This document shows, in pieces, positions 37,703 to 49,349 of a DNA stretch of 64,000 nt. This stretch comes from Escallonia rubra (lineage: Eukaryota; Streptophyta; Magnoliopsida; Escalloniales; Escalloniaceae): positions 310,001 to 374,000 of the forward strand of contig JAVXUO010000922.1 in NCBI GenBank assembly GCA_033065855.1, read 5' to 3'. Positions within the stretch are counted from its first letter, which is position 1; every line of letters starts with the position of its first letter. The position numbers were made by a program, and so were the translations under genes. Under the pieces are notes generated by a model. It saw nothing but the letters and a program-made list of their open reading frames with translations. It made no database searches and was not told the DNA's origin.

Positions 37703-38258
37703 AGTTAGAATTATTTCATTCATCTTGACCCCATAATCAAGATCATTAGAATCTTACAATAGCATAAACATAAAGAACAATACGGTTATGAACTCACCGG
37801 AATCGAAGGAAGTCATAAATTACCAAAAACTTTATTCCGATGATGAAAGAACGCCAAGATGCGGAAGCGAACGATATCCCCTTTGGTATTGATCTTCACT
37901 ACTCTTCTTTATTCTTTATGATGGAATAGAGTGGCGTATTTTTTCTTTAGTCTAAGAGGCAAAGAGTGGCCAAAACATAATAATACCCTAGCCTCCAAGA
38001 AGAAAAGATATTTATATAGAGAGAGTAGTGAGATCAACTCTAAAGCCTGTCAAATCTCAACCGTCCATCAAAGTTAAGAGATTAGAGTCTATAAGGCTTT
38101 TATACACAATAAATCATTAGTGTATTGGATGCTAAAATTAAATAGGCCCATAATGTTATTTAGCCAATGTAATTAATTAATGTCCAAGTCAAATAAATAG
38201 TCAACAATAGTATGACCGGTTAGGCCACCTAATTGGATTGGACCGATCAAATCTAACA
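37703..38258 (-). repeat. 5' LTR of copia element
   Basis: Matches 31486-32037; the terminal T at its inner end has become A. Confidence 0.9.
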
Positions 38259-38515
38259 ATCTACCCATGCCAAAATGGCATGTGCACCACATATGTAGAC
38301 TTAACGTCCAAAATTAAATGGACATCCAATTTTAGAGTCGTTTGTAATGGTTTTGTCAACCTCAAGGAACAATTTTGTCAAAATTGCAAACAGGGAGAAT
38401 GAAGTGCAAATACGTATAAACCTCCGAGGGGACAATTTTGTCATTAAGCTCAATTTACATATTCATCATAACAGAACTGCTCAAAACAAAACAATACACG
38501 CAATCCAAATACTAA

Positions 38516-39984
38516 CTATACATGGAGTAATTTTCCAAGCTGTGCAAAGCATTTTGTTGCTACCTTGGCCAGCACAGCACACTGTTTCCAGCTAAAAACC
38601 CTGTGAAGCACCGGTTTTTGAATCACACGTAGACATCCCTCTACAGTTTTCTGATCCTGAGTGAAGATCCTATTGTTCCTGTCATTCCAAATGATAAAGA
38701 CAGTACTAGCTAGCAAAACCAAGTTTACTCAATCTAGCATGAAAGCTTTTATCTCGGAGTTTCCTTACAGCCAGCTGGAAAAATGAGTTCCAAGTTTGCA
38801 TAGGAAAATTTTCCAGCTCGTTCTTAATCCTCAATCCTTGTTTACACAACATTTTATAAGATCATAGCTAACTTAGGTATGTTTCCAACAAACCAGATAA
38901 GTTTCCACCAAGAAACTTTATCAGCAGTAGCCCTCACATCATCCCAGGTTGAATGAATTGCAAACTGCCCATTTTCCAAATAACTTTTATCTTTGTGGCT
39001 GAGGCAGTGGTAATGCAGCATTCGTCATTCCAAATTCCGAATTGTTGGGGATTAAGCATTAGGTAACACCCACTGATCACAATCTATTATATCAGCCACT
39101 TTGCTATTCATTCGTAGACCAGAGTCATAGATGGCCCTGTATCCGAATCTATTAGTCAAAGAACCCCAAGGCATCCCAACATCCAACCATAGCCAAGTAT
39201 CATTTTTTGTACGTAGTTAGATTTTGGACATCTGCTCTTAGCTTCACCAATTTACACTAGGTCCAAGAAAGATTCACAGGAGGTTTAAAATCCCAGAAAT
39301 GACTTGACACCATTTAACACATTATGCGCAAGATCTCAAAGATGCTTTCAAATTGCAGCCTTGTTCCATTCCTCAACTCTTTTAAGGCTAATCCTCTTTC
39401 ATTTTTAAGCAAACACAAATCCTTCCACCACCTTCAACCCTTGCACCTGATATCTTTTCCATGCTACATAAAAGTTGTAATCTTGGCTTCAATTAATATG
39501 GTTAATTATCCTCTTAGACATGAAGATTGAACACCAATACACTTGCATACACTTAGTTATAATATGCGAGCATAACATAGACGTCTATTGGCCAGGTATT
39601 AATTCTAATTGTAATCCTTTTGATAAGAACCTTACAGTCCTTAAAATTCAACTCGGTGGAAATGAGAGGAACTTCAAGGTAGGTGAAAAGGAATTGACCC
39701 TGAGGAATGTCAATAATTTGCAAAATTTGAGTCGAAGTCCTTCTATCAATGCCGGCCATAAAAATGGAGCTCTTTTGCAGATTGGGCGATAATCTAGAGA
39801 GAAGACCAAACTCAGTAATGGCTTGCTTGGTCTTGGTTATGGACTTCGTATCAGCAGCAGCCACGACGAATAAATCAACAGGAAAACATAGATGGTTAAT
39901 GTGTAGATCTTGACATCTTGGATGAAAAATGAAGTCTACGTGGGCAAGAGTCATTGAACGAACCAGAGAAGGCTTCAAATACAA
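38516..39984 (-). pseudogene. LINE fragment (RT end and zinc-binding linker)
   Basis: The minus-strand upstream part matches the reverse-transcriptase C-terminus: FIFHPRCQDLHINHLCFPVDL (the FADD box lost as FPVD), LSPNLQKSSIFMAGI, FLFTYLEVPLIST, DCKVLIKRITIRINTW. The distal part is the linker region with IIWNDRNNRIFTQ. Frames shift between. No endonuclease part is present, so it is 5'-truncated. Confidence 0.7.
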
Positions 39985-40116
39985 GTAAAAACAGGCAAGG
40001 AGAGATTGGGTCTCTTATCGAGATTGGAACTCCACCGGTCGAGTTACCTTAGCAACTAGAGGATCGAGATTCTCATTGAAGCTACACTCCTTTTCTTACC
40101 AATTAAATCTCAATGG

Positions 40117-40450
40117 AACAAGATTAGCTATGATAAAAGAAAGAACCAACTGTACTTCTCAGCAATAAACTCTGCACCCCTGATCCGTATTCTGCATAAG
40201 CAAGCTTTCATATTAGCTGTGCGGCTGAATGACAATTGAATTTTCCCGCAAAATTTAATTCTTAAGTGTAGCTCCAAGAGGAGTGCTGAAAAGACCATAA
40301 AGCAAGTGTGAGCGTCTCACTTTGATAACTGCGGGTTTCCTCCTTGGCTTCATAATTCATGACCTAATATTCGACAAAAAAGCCAGCCTCTTACCTCCTC
40401 GCTGATCACTCAAGCTCCTTGATTGTCTCGCAGATCTGGGAATTCCATCT
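40117..40450 (-). pseudogene. Decayed duplicate of the 3' end of the adjacent DYW PPR gene
   Basis: Sequence matches the last part of the PPR gene 1.4 kb away (about 41515-41895). Shared stretches include GCTTTCATATTAGC/GCTTTGATATTAG, AAGTGTAGCTCCAAGAGGAG, AGACCATAA and AAGCCAGCCTCTT. The match continues past the stop codon into 3'-flanking sequence (AAGAACCAACTGTACTTCT versus AAGAACAAACTGTCCTTCT). It therefore derives from this gene and not from another DYW paralogue. The reading frame has stops and deletions, and only the tail of the DYW domain is recognisable. Confidence 0.75.
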
Positions 40451-41444
40451 CTATAACTCTCCTCATACAAAATTGCAGCAAAAAACTTTTGCATCTGGCA
40501 TAGCTGTGTGCTAGTGATAACTTATCAGTTCCTCTTAATAGAAGAAAGTTGAAACTCAGCTTCCATTAAAACACTCTGAAGGCTGTTCCATATAGTTAGG
40601 GTACTTGTGCTCCGGAACCACAAGCCTTTTACAATTTACAATGAATTTGAACCTTAACCCTGTAAATCTTAAAGAACGAGCAACAAATTCATTCCTATGT
40701 GAAGTCTAAATCTGATGTTGCCTACGTTTAAGCAATAAGCTACATAATGATGTTTGCTAGATTTTCCTTTGATTTCAATCTCATCAGACTACAGCCACTA
40801 AATGAAGGCTAGGTTATTGTTTCCTTTCATGCTATCTAATCCAATGCAGTACTTGCTGCTTCTTATGGCATTCGACGCCAAGATATAGCTAGAATAGTTT
40901 CAAGAAGGAACAAGATATGATGACCATCAGGTGCATCTCCGATCAATAACAGAATGAGGATGATTCGTAAAGCAAATGATCAGAAGAAAAGTTTGAATTT
41001 GTGCCCATGAAACATAGATGTAACATTCCAAGAGTAAACAACATAAGCTAGTGTGCTCATGTTAGGGAGGAACATCAAAGGACTAACTCAACTTATCAAT
41101 TGCAATTAGAACATTTAAACTAACAGGTAGATAAGGAATGATCACTATACCAATTCCCCCATATCAGTATGCAGGAAAGGAGAAACACCGAAGCTGAATT
41201 GCCGTATTGTCCTAGACTAACAAGTGGTACGTACTAATGTCTTTGTATACACTTCAAGCACCAAATGTATCTTTCTATGTAAACATAACGTACAACGTTA
41301 GTTTATGAATATATATATGGCTGCCAAACATCCCAAAAGAAAAGAAAAACAGACGACAAAAACTTAATAATTCTTAATTGGAGGAGTCTGGACATTATTT
41401 TCACAGATGCTTGGGTAAATTTTTAAGGAACAATTTGCTCGTGC
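40451..41444. other. Intergenic stretch downstream of the PPR gene
   Basis: No gene or element recognised; AT-rich. Confidence 0.4.
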
Positions 41445-41450
41445 TTTATT
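41445..41450 (-). terminator. Polyadenylation signal of the PPR gene
   Basis: AATAAA on the minus strand, 110 nt beyond the stop. Confidence 0.5.
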
Positions 41451-41559
41451 TCCATACCTTATGTAGGTTCAGTTAAGGGACACTCCCATGCATGCTTTCG
41501 TTTGAATATCCAGACCAACAAGATCAGTCATGATCATGAAAAGAACAAACTGTCCTTCT

Positions 41560-43755
41560 TTACCAGTAGTCTCCACAAGAACACGATCCATCCTTGAAAT
41601 GATGAAACCTGTTGGCATCCCTGACAACTATCTCTCTCTCAACAAGCTTTGATATTAGTTTTGTGGCAGCATGACAGTTCACACACGCCCGTAGATTTTT
41701 TGTTATCCTAAGTGTAGTTCCAGGAGGAGTGCTGATAAGACCATAAGCAATTGCGAGCCTCTCACTGTGGTTACATAGACTCTCCTCCTTGTCTTCATAA
41801 TTCAAGTCATGCAAAACCGATTCCATATCGGGGACAAAGCCAGCCTCTTTCAACCTCCTCTCTAATCTCTCAAGTTTCTGAAACAACTCGTTTGATCTGG
41901 GATGTGACTTGTCTCCCATTCGAAAGGCTTGAAGCTTCCCGTTAACCTCAATCGTGCTACAACCGAGATCCTTAACTAACCCTTTTTCCTTCATCACAAC
42001 CCTTACGTTCGCTACACCATTCCACAGGCGTCTTGAAGCATATAGATTCGAGAGCTGTACATAGTGCCCAGTATTTAGTGGGTCTAATGCGAAAAGCCGC
42101 TCTGCTGCATATTCTCCGAGTGCCACATGGTGATAAATCTTGCATGCGCTCAAAAGTGCACCCCATACTGTAATAGCTGGTTCAACAGGCATCTTCAAAA
42201 TAAAATCATAAGCCTGTTCCAAATATCCTGCACGACCAAGAAGATCAACCACACAAGCATAATGTTGATGGCGAGGCTCAATCCCATAATCTTTCATGCT
42301 GTGGAAAAAGTCCCAGCCCTCTTGTACGAGGCGTGAATGATTGCATGCTATAAGGAGCCCAATAAAAGTGACGTCATTCGGGCCCACACCAGCTCCCTTC
42401 ATAGAATAAAAAAGTTCAATGGCATCGCGACCACGACCATGCAATCCATATCCCACAATCATGGCACTCCATACAACGACATCTTTATTTGGCGTTTGGT
42501 TAAATACATTGCGAGCGAACTCCACACTTCCACATTTTGCATACATATCAATAATAGCTGTGTTAACAAAAACATTATCTCTAAAGTTGCTGTTATTGAT
42601 GTACTCACCCATCCATTTTGCTTGTCCGAGAGAGCCCACCTGGGCACAAGCTAAGATAGTAGATCGAACTGTGACAGAATCGGGTATTATGTTTTTGGTT
42701 ATCATCTCCCGAAAGAGCTCCACGGCTTTGTCAGCGCAACCATTTTTTGCGAACCCCGAAATCATGGCATTCCACATAATCACATTCGATACCTCCATTT
42801 GATCAAACAACGACTTTGCTACCATCACCTGCCCGCATTTTGCATACAACGCGGTAAGGGCTATCCGTAAGTCAGCTTCAAACTCAAAACCCAATTTTAT
42901 CACACAACAATGAATAGACTGTCCTTGTTTCAATTCATCCAGATCAGTATAAGCGCCAAGAACACTCACAAGAGCAATCCAATCCAGTTCCACACCCAAT
43001 TCTCTCATTCGACGGAAAATCCTCAAAGCTTCCAAAGGCTGCCCATTCTGGGCATACCCCGAAATAATCGAAGTCCATGACACGACTGTCCTATCACCTA
43101 ATGAATCAAAAACAACCCGAGCAAGATTAATCTGACCGCATTTTGCATATAAGGCCACTAGGCCATTCTGCACAAACACATCGGATTCAAACCCATGTCT
43201 AAAAATTTGTCCATGAACTACGCGACCAGTTTTAGCAGCCGGTATGCCACCACAAGCTTTTAGCACGTGAGGTATAGTGAAGCAATCCGGACTAACACCC
43301 ACTTCCTGCATTCTGATATACATCTCAATAGCATCTCTGAACATGTTGTGCCCGGAATAACACCGAATGATGGCATTCCATAGGTGTACGTATGGGTCAG
43401 GAAAATTGTCGAACAGGTGGCGGGCAAATTCAATTTCACCAAGATTCGAGCTGACATTGATGAATTTGGTGACAATGAAGCCATTGCAAAGAAGTTTGGA
43501 TACGAGCAATTGGGTGTGTATTTGGGTCAGGTGTTTCTTGAGGGTAGATTTCTCAAGGAGGGAAGTGTAGTAAGACTCTGGATTGAAGCTATTTTCTTCG
43601 CGTAAGTGACACTGTAGCTGGAGAGGTAAAGAAGAATAACGGCGGAGGAATTTGAAAGTAGGATATTCAAATGGTCGAATTTTGGCGTAAAGGGAGAAGA
43701 AAGAGAGGAGAGTGAGGGTTGGGTTTCTAGTGGAGAGTGAGAGGTACAGAGCCAT
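41560..43755 (-). CDS. MEF22: DYW-class PPR RNA-editing factor, MEF22-like
   Basis: Single-exon 731-residue PLS-class pentatricopeptide repeat protein. A basic, Ser/Arg/Leu-rich N-terminus (about residues 1-45) is a likely organelle transit peptide. PPR repeats run from about residue 70, with motif hallmarks such as [37 protein letters not shown] and [14 protein letters not shown]. The E/E+ region follows, then the DYW cytidine-deaminase domain. HSE at 663-665 and CVNCH at 691-695 are the zinc and catalytic residues, HHF at 716 and CSC at 723-725 the second zinc site, and the protein ends exactly in DYW. It agrees closely with my memory of Arabidopsis MEF22, which edits a mitochondrial nad3 site. 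Orthology and target are inference. Intact, with an ATG shared by no better alternative. Confidence 0.93.
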   Translation of the reverse strand: MALYLSLSTRNPTLTLLSFFSLYAKIRPFEYPTFKFLRRYSSLPLQLQCHLREENSFNPESYYTSLLEKSTLKKHLTQIHTQLLVSKLLCNGFIVTKFINVSSNLGEIEFARHLFDNFPDPYVHLWNAIIRCYSGHNMFRDAIEMYIRMQEVGVSPDCFTIPHVLKACGGIPAAKTGRVVHGQIFRHGFESDVFVQNGLVALYAKCGQINLARVVFDSLGDRTVVSWTSIISGYAQNGQPLEALRIFRRMRELGVELDWIALVSVLGAYTDLDELKQGQSIHCCVIKLGFEFEADLRIALTALYAKCGQVMVAKSLFDQMEVSNVIMWNAMISGFAKNGCADKAVELFREMITKNIIPDSVTVRSTILACAQVGSLGQAKWMGEYINNSNFRDNVFVNTAIIDMYAKCGSVEFARNVFNQTPNKDVVVWSAMIVGYGLHGRGRDAIELFYSMKGAGVGPNDVTFIGLLIACNHSRLVQEGWDFFHSMKDYGIEPRHQHYACVVDLLGRAGYLEQAYDFILKMPVEPAITVWGALLSACKIYHHVALGEYAAERLFALDPLNTGHYVQLSNLYASRRLWNGVANVRVVMKEKGLVKDLGCSTIEVNGKLQAFRMGDKSHPRSNELFQKLERLERRLKEAGFVPDMESVLHDLNYEDKEESLCNHSERLAIAYGLISTPPGTTLRITKNLRACVNCHAATKLISKLVEREIVVRDANRFHHFKDGSCSCGDYW

Positions 43756-44106
43756 GCAAGACCAAGAGTCAGTGTGTCAAACTTGGGGAACAAAGATGAG
43801 ATTCTGCACACGCGTATTTCTTCATAGCGAAGGACCAAGAAAATCACGTCATCTCTGTTGAACACGGCTGCTCAGTTGGTAATCCTACTCGGAATAGGAA
43901 AGCAAAGACGAGAAAACTGGAAATCGAAATCCAAATATAAGTAGGAGGATAGATCGTTTTTGCCTATAGAAAGAGAACTATTTGCAAATCTATGTCATAA
44001 ACATCACAGCAACTCTTTGCGTAAGAGACGGTGAAGGGTTCCTTCCCTTTTGTTCTCGATCATATTTTCTGATCAACCTTTGCTCGTTCTGTTCTCAAAC
44101 TAGATC
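43756..44106. promoter_or_regulatory. Divergent promoter between PPR gene and small acidic protein gene
   Basis: 351 bp separate the two start codons, which point away from each other. Both 5' leaders and promoters must share or overlap here. No clear TATA box was seen for either, as is common for housekeeping-type plant promoters. Confidence 0.5.
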
Positions 44107-44619
44107 ATGACGGGCTACCGACGATATCATGACAATGCTCGACGGCCCGAAGCTCGTAAGATTTGGAAGCCTACGGTACCTTCATGGGAAAAGGAGTTCT
44201 GTTCTAAAGTGGGATTATTCTCATGGGATAAGTTTGTGGAAGCCAAAAGATATGTACACCTCTCGGACAGAATTATGAAGTGGAACGATTCAGCTGCCGA
44301 GGAAGCATTCAAGAATGCGAAAGCCCGATTTTGTGCTGAGATCAGGGGCCTTCCGTGTGACGATATCCCCGCGCCTAATCCTGATATGTTCATAGATGAG
44401 ATCGACTGGAACGAGGAGATAGATGCTCAGCTTCTGTCCGGATTGGAAATCATGTCCTCTGATGATGAAGCAGAAGAAGATGAGAGCCGGAAATCGTTGA
44501 ACGCGGCATTCAGGATTCCGCTTGAGGCCATCATCCCTACAGGATGGGACGCCCCTGTGGAAACCGACGAGACGCAGAAGGCTAGAATTTTGAGTAGCTT
44601 GATGGTATGCACACAGTGA
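44107..44619 (+). CDS. Conserved plant protein of unknown function, acidic C-terminus
   Basis: 170 codons without interruption. A basic start, MTGYRRYHDNARRP, is followed by KIWKPTVPSWEKEFC, WDKFVEAKR and KWNDSAAEEAFKNAKARFCAEIRGLPCDD. Then comes DMFIDEIDWNEEID and an acidic Ser/Asp/Glu tract around residues 115-128. The block from WKPTVPSWEK to the DEIDWN motif looks like a plant-specific family I have seen annotated only as uncharacterised. No membrane segment or signal peptide. The last codons read LSSLM then GTATGC, a possible splice donor, so the real C-terminus could continue in a further exon downstream. No function is proposed. Confidence 0.75.
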   Translation: MTGYRRYHDNARRPEARKIWKPTVPSWEKEFCSKVGLFSWDKFVEAKRYVHLSDRIMKWNDSAAEEAFKNAKARFCAEIRGLPCDDIPAPNPDMFIDEIDWNEEIDAQLLSGLEIMSSDDEAEEDESRKSLNAAFRIPLEAIIPTGWDAPVETDETQKARILSSLMVCTQ

Positions 44620-44756
44620 TCAACTAGAACATATCTTGTTGAACACGGTAACATGATCAGCGAAGCCATTATTATAGCTTAAATTAATTGAGTGCAACAA
44701 TTGCCATATTTATTCAAATCTTGAACGGTATACCAAGTTGGTTTTTAGTTAATCGA

Positions 44757-44762
44757 AATAAA
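44757..44762 (+). terminator. Possible polyadenylation signal
   Basis: AATAAA about 140 nt after the stop of the small acidic protein gene. Confidence 0.4.
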
Positions 44763-47700
44763 ATTCTCATACTACCTATTTTCATGGTCTCTCTGTAAGT
44801 TATGAAACCACGTGTTATGACTATTCCAATTACAGCAAAAAAAAAAAAAAAACAGAGCAAGAAAGAACGTGGTTTAACTTAAAAATCTCTGTTCACAAGT
44901 GAAACGTGCAGGTCTGCAAGATTCTTTAGTACATATTTTTTGGAAGCCAACATTCGCGTAGAGTTCTCAAATTTTACGATTTCCCGTCCCCCGTCGTAGA
45001 TTGGGCCACAATAGGAAAACACCGCTGGCCGACTCCGGGAGATGAAAATCAGCTATGTACTTCTGTTAGAAGTTGGCATTAGGCTAACATGGTTGCACCA
45101 TTCTACTTCTGCTTGCAAAGCAAGCAGAACACTTGTCCTACGTACTTCAAATACTTGGTCCAAACGGATTGAAACCTTCGATGCTTTGCATATTGCAGCA
45201 TTTCGGTTACTCCGAACTCTTTTCCATCACATAAAGACAGTATTGTGGTGTTGTCTCTTTTCTGTTGTACTGCTATCCATATTGTCAATGAAGGCCTTGA
45301 TTTTTACCAGAAAAACCAATCTGATGGTTATTGTTCTAATCTAAGCTTAATTTTTTTCTTCTTCATGTTTCGGCATCCAAAATGGGTTCGGTATTGATGT
45401 GAATTCTTCGGTCAAAAACGAAATCTAAATCTCCTTTTCTTCTGTATATTTGACTGGCTTCCCTGTTGATTTTCTAAGCCGGCACATGATCCAATATTTC
45501 TGGAGAACTATGACTTTGTCGTGACTGTTACCTGCATTATTCACTTACCATTGTGATTGGGAAATGCAGTGGTTTACCCGTCAACTGGTAACAAAAGCAC
45601 AAGGGCAGAGATATCAACTCATATGCACTAGGCAATTCAAACAATATTCCATCATGTAGTTCTCAAAGCACCGATAACTGGATGACCATGAATCATTCGA
45701 ATGTTAGGTCCAAATCCCTTACATGTAGGAGAATTGAGTGCAAAAGTTAACCTCAACGAGGAAACATTGTCAACTTATAAATCTTAATTCCTCCGACTGT
45801 GTACGAGAAGCAGACAGACGTTTTACCATATTCATGTATAACTTAACAAAGAACAGCATCGCGCACACGAGACTCCCACCTCCGCGGGGCCCAATGAAAA
45901 CTCCTACCCTTGCAGTCCTATTGAAGCTGCTACTGCATTTCAAATACATGACCTGGAGCTCAAAATTCAACAACAATAAATAGAAAAATCCTCTCCCCTA
46001 CTGACCCAAAGGGCAGCTGGAGAAAAGGGAGAAAGTGGTGGTGGGAAAACCGGAAGAGGAGATATTTATGATGAAGAACTGAACGAAACGTGCTGTTTCT
46101 CTTGACACATCGCACCAAATACTAGCTGCTCAGAAAATTTCTCTTTTTTTTTTGGTCGCAGCTCAGAAAATTTCTCACAACCATTTACCTACACTAGTTA
46201 AAATTTCTCATTGGCACAACAAACAACAGGCCTCATCCAGCCTTCTGTTTTACAGTATGACTGCAACATAACAATATGTAACATGGTTATCTTCCACAAA
46301 GTTGAGTGTGATGCACCATATTTTCTAAGGTAGTCTAAATGTAAAAAAATGTGGATCAAATAGTACATGATCCTGGACCATTTGTCCTGACCATATAAAA
46401 CCGCTGGATCAGGGGGGCTGATGTAATAGGAGGGGCTAAGGGAGGAAGAAAAATATTTTACCTTATATTCAACGGTCCTAAAGATGCGGTACAATTGGTA
46501 CTGGACCACTGAATATTTTCACATATAACGTGACTCTGCATGCCCATGAAACTGCATAATAAGAAATCAGCTATGTAACAGACATCCTTCACAATTAATT
46601 CATTGCCAAGTAAAAACTGACCATTATTATCAGTAGCTAAGTGAGACTCAACAAACCGTAGTTTAGTTGGCTGTTTAATTCAGAGCCAAGTTAAAAGAAC
46701 CCATAATCACCAGTTAAGTGAGATTCAACAAACTTTAGACTTGGCTATTCTACTTCAGCTCAATTTATTCTGCAATATCGCAGCCTCCATAGACCGAAGA
46801 TGCATTGACTGTGAACTGTTCATAGAAATTCTTGATGAAGGTTTCCAAAATTCATTATCTTAGTCCCAATACTACACGTGTTCACACTCTCATTTGGAGG
46901 TGGAGGGAGGGGGGGGGGGGGGGGTGGTGTTGACTGAGCAAAAATAAGTTATAAGGGAATTTCCCAAAAGAAACCCTGTCCCTAAGGATCCAGCACTAAA
47001 ATCTAAACCCCAAAGAAACATTACAGATAATGCGTATGTTAATCACATTACAGTCAACTATGCAATGTATCCTTTGAAGCTCATTTGGTCAAAAAAACAT
47101 CCACATCTTTTTGTTTTCAGTGAGGCGAACTAAAGTTCAACTTAAATGGAAGCTCAAATAAGTAGCCACACAAAGGTATGAAAATATGTACTAACTAGAC
47201 ATACAAAAAGCAAACATAGACTTCCATATCTATGGAATGCCATATTCCTTGAGCAACGCAACAGATTTGTGGAAAATTAGGGAAGGTCCATGAGTAGCAG
47301 ACCTGAACTAGGTTCTTTAGGATCACCGAGTATTAACACTTCAATGCAAAAGTCCAGTGATCAAGAAATGTGCAGAATCAGGAAAGATCCTGGAAGTAAT
47401 CTCACTTACCAAGTACGACTACGGAAGGTTTACTAACTCTCCATAGAAATTTATATGGAGGGCACAGGTGGCAAGGAGGGTTACTTTTTATGCTTGGCGA
47501 GCGGCTCATGGTGCTCGGTGAGATCCTCATGAACAGAATCTCAGAAGTTAAAAGAACCATTTCATATGCAATATTAAACTAATACCCCAATCAAAGTGGG
47601 TGGCGCATACACCAAATGCAATTAAACCTGCAGCTATCAAAGCACTGCCTGAAGCGGTCCAAGAAAACTAAGAAGGCGTCACATATAAGAAGGATGATTC

Positions 47701-48656
47701 GAGAGCCAATTGTCTGCTACTTTACTTCAAGGTCTACTAACCTACTGTGGACTATGCCTAAGACGAGTAATTTGCCAGGAAAGCAAAAAACTCCATAGCT
47801 TGATCTCCAGAAAGCAGATAAAGTGAGTCCAGTCAGTCTCATCAAGTAACGACAGAACACGACATACAAATTTCCTTAATGCAAGATGCAGCTCAATAGA
47901 ACCTTGCTCATAAGAAAACAAAAACCCCTCAACCAAGTGACCACCACCTATAAAGCACAATCTCAACGAAGTTTGACTCCCTACAATAATGTATGCAATT
48001 AAACAACCACATCATATGCAGTCTAATGTACTAAGAGTTTGTAACTCCACCTCAATCGACAATCAACAAACAAATGCAAGCTTCACATCCAAAAGTAGAG
48101 TGGTAAATGTGCAAATTCATATGAACTTAAAGCAAAAATTTCTGGGAGCAACTCTAACTCTCGTTAGAATTTTCATTTCAGTTCAAATCATTTTTGAACC
48201 TGACACGGTTGAGTGTTTCACGAGTTCATAGCATAGTTTAGGAGCTATTATGAAGCTTTTGGTTTCACCAAAATATACAATCAATCCAGGAATACAGGAA
48301 CAACGCATTGCATAAGAATCAAATGTACCACAAACAAGATTAACTAACCATAGAGAGTTCTCACTAAACATGATCAAGTGACAAGGAAAGATGATGTGCT
48401 TTGTCAGGTTGAGTGCCAGCCAACTACTAGTTCATATTCCTTGCAACGTAATACCAATGAAATAGAAATTTTGGTCAACAGAAAGAAAATATAAAAGAAA
48501 CCACAGAATATTCAGTCTGTCTAGTTTACTAATTCAATAGTCAATGGTCGCTGTGGAATGATCAATCTAAGTTATCTAATAAGGAACAAATGTCAATTTA
48601 CAATCAACAATCATATGTGCAAAATCAAATGAAGGAACAAAGTCAACACAGAAACC
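44763..48656. other. Long stretch without recognised gene
   Basis: 3.9 kb with only short open frames and no recognised domain. It includes a poly-G run near 46911-46924. It may hold 3' exons or UTR of the flanking genes, but none can be supported. Confidence 0.4.
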
Positions 48657-49349
48657 TCAAGGAGGGACCGTGATTTTCATTATAATCCGGGTCATTCTTG
48701 ATCCCGTCAGCGTGATATTCTTCGCCCCGACAAACCTCGATCTCGCAAACAACTTTGCAACCTCCCCCGCCTCCCCATCCCCGCACTCCTCCACCACCAC
48801 CACGCACACTCCCCCAACCCTCACCGTCCGCTCCATCTCCGCCGCATACCGCGAGGGAAACAACGCCTGGTCAAAATGCGCACTGAACCCCAAATCAAAC
48901 ACATTATCAAAAAACGGCAGGTTATGAGGATCGGCGCGACTCACCAGCGGCGGCGAGTCGACGAGCTCCACGCCAGTGACGTCGTCGACGCCGATCTGGT
49001 TGAGGGCAAGGACGGGTTGGCCAGCGCCGGCGGAGAGGCAGAGGACGCGGGAGTGGTTGGGGAGGAGGGTTAGGTTTTGGAGGGAGGAGAAGAGGGAGGC
49101 GAAAGAGGCGACGGCGCTTTGGAAGGACTTGGTAGAGCGGAGGCGGCGGTTTCTTTTGTGGAGGGAGGTGAAGGGCCGGTGGGTCGCGTCGCAGGTGGAT
49201 TTGGGGAACTTTTGGTGGAAGTGGGAGGTGGGGGTGGAGGGGAGGCAGGTGTCGGGGGTATGGAGGAAGAGGAGGAGGAGGGTGAGGGTGGCGATGGTGA
49301 TGGAGGCGTAGGACAGCTTGTTCAGAAAGGCCTGGATGTGCCTCTCCAT
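48657..49349 (-). CDS. Membrane-anchored SAM-dependent methyltransferase-like protein
   Basis: Intronless, 230 residues. A hydrophobic segment at about residues 14-29 (YASITIATLTLLLLFL) after a short N-terminus predicts a signal anchor. A Ser/Pro/Arg-rich linker follows, and then a small class I methyltransferase fold. VLCLSAGAGQPVLAL at about 101-115 is the SAM-binding glycine-rich loop in altered form. VTGVELVDSPPLV holds the acidic residue after strand 2, DPHNLPFFDNVFDLGFSAHFDQAL is the motif-II region, and EMERTVRVGGVCVVVVEEC the motif-III region. It belongs to the plant methyltransferase-type-11-like proteins of unknown substrate. The coding region is much more GC-rich than its surroundings. 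The start is the first ATG, giving MERHIQAFLNKLSYASI. Activity is not proven by the motifs. Confidence 0.85.
   Translation of the reverse strand: MERHIQAFLNKLSYASITIATLTLLLLFLHTPDTCLPSTPTSHFHQKFPKSTCDATHRPFTSLHKRNRRLRSTKSFQSAVASFASLFSSLQNLTLLPNHSRVLCLSAGAGQPVLALNQIGVDDVTGVELVDSPPLVSRADPHNLPFFDNVFDLGFSAHFDQALFPSRYAAEMERTVRVGGVCVVVVEECGDGEAGEVAKLFARSRFVGAKNITLTGSRMTRIIMKITVPP

Larger units (their letters stand above)
31486..38258 (-). mobile_element. Ty1/copia retrotransposon with both LTRs
   Basis: LTRs are 31486-32037 (552 bp, 3' LTR) and 37703-38258 (556 bp, 5' LTR), reading TGTTGGATTTGATC... on the minus strand. The PBS lies at 37689-37700 and a purine-rich tract, ccaagtgggagaa on minus, touches the 3' LTR. 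Flanks ATCTG (31481-31485) and ATCTA (38259-38263) are the 5-bp target duplication with one difference. The coding region has frameshifts and stops. The LTR copies differ at several sites and small indels, so the insertion is not very recent. Confidence 0.9.
30571..38447. mobile_element. MITE-like element with ~185-bp inverted ends, split by a copia insertion
   Basis: The left arm begins TTAATGACAAAATTATCCCC at 30571. The reverse complement of the right arm begins TTAATGACAAAATTGTCCCC at 38447. Similarity continues for about 185 bp through the CGCACTTC, GTTTGCAA, TTCCTGAGGTTG and GGCATGGG blocks. The right arm is cut by the copia element at 31486-38258: without it, the sequence across the junction reads continuously and pairs with the left arm up to about 30745. 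The parent element is therefore about 1.1 kb, and no transposase is visible. Possibly Mutator-related by its long inverted ends; no clear target duplication. Confidence 0.7.

Noticed and set aside
41751..42802. Plus-strand frames of 60-130 codons
   Set aside because: Antisense shadows of the DYW PPR gene.
45042..45344. Possible LINE linker fragment
   Set aside because: Only a few residues in the minus frames resemble RNxAxF-type LINE linkers; not enough to support a call.
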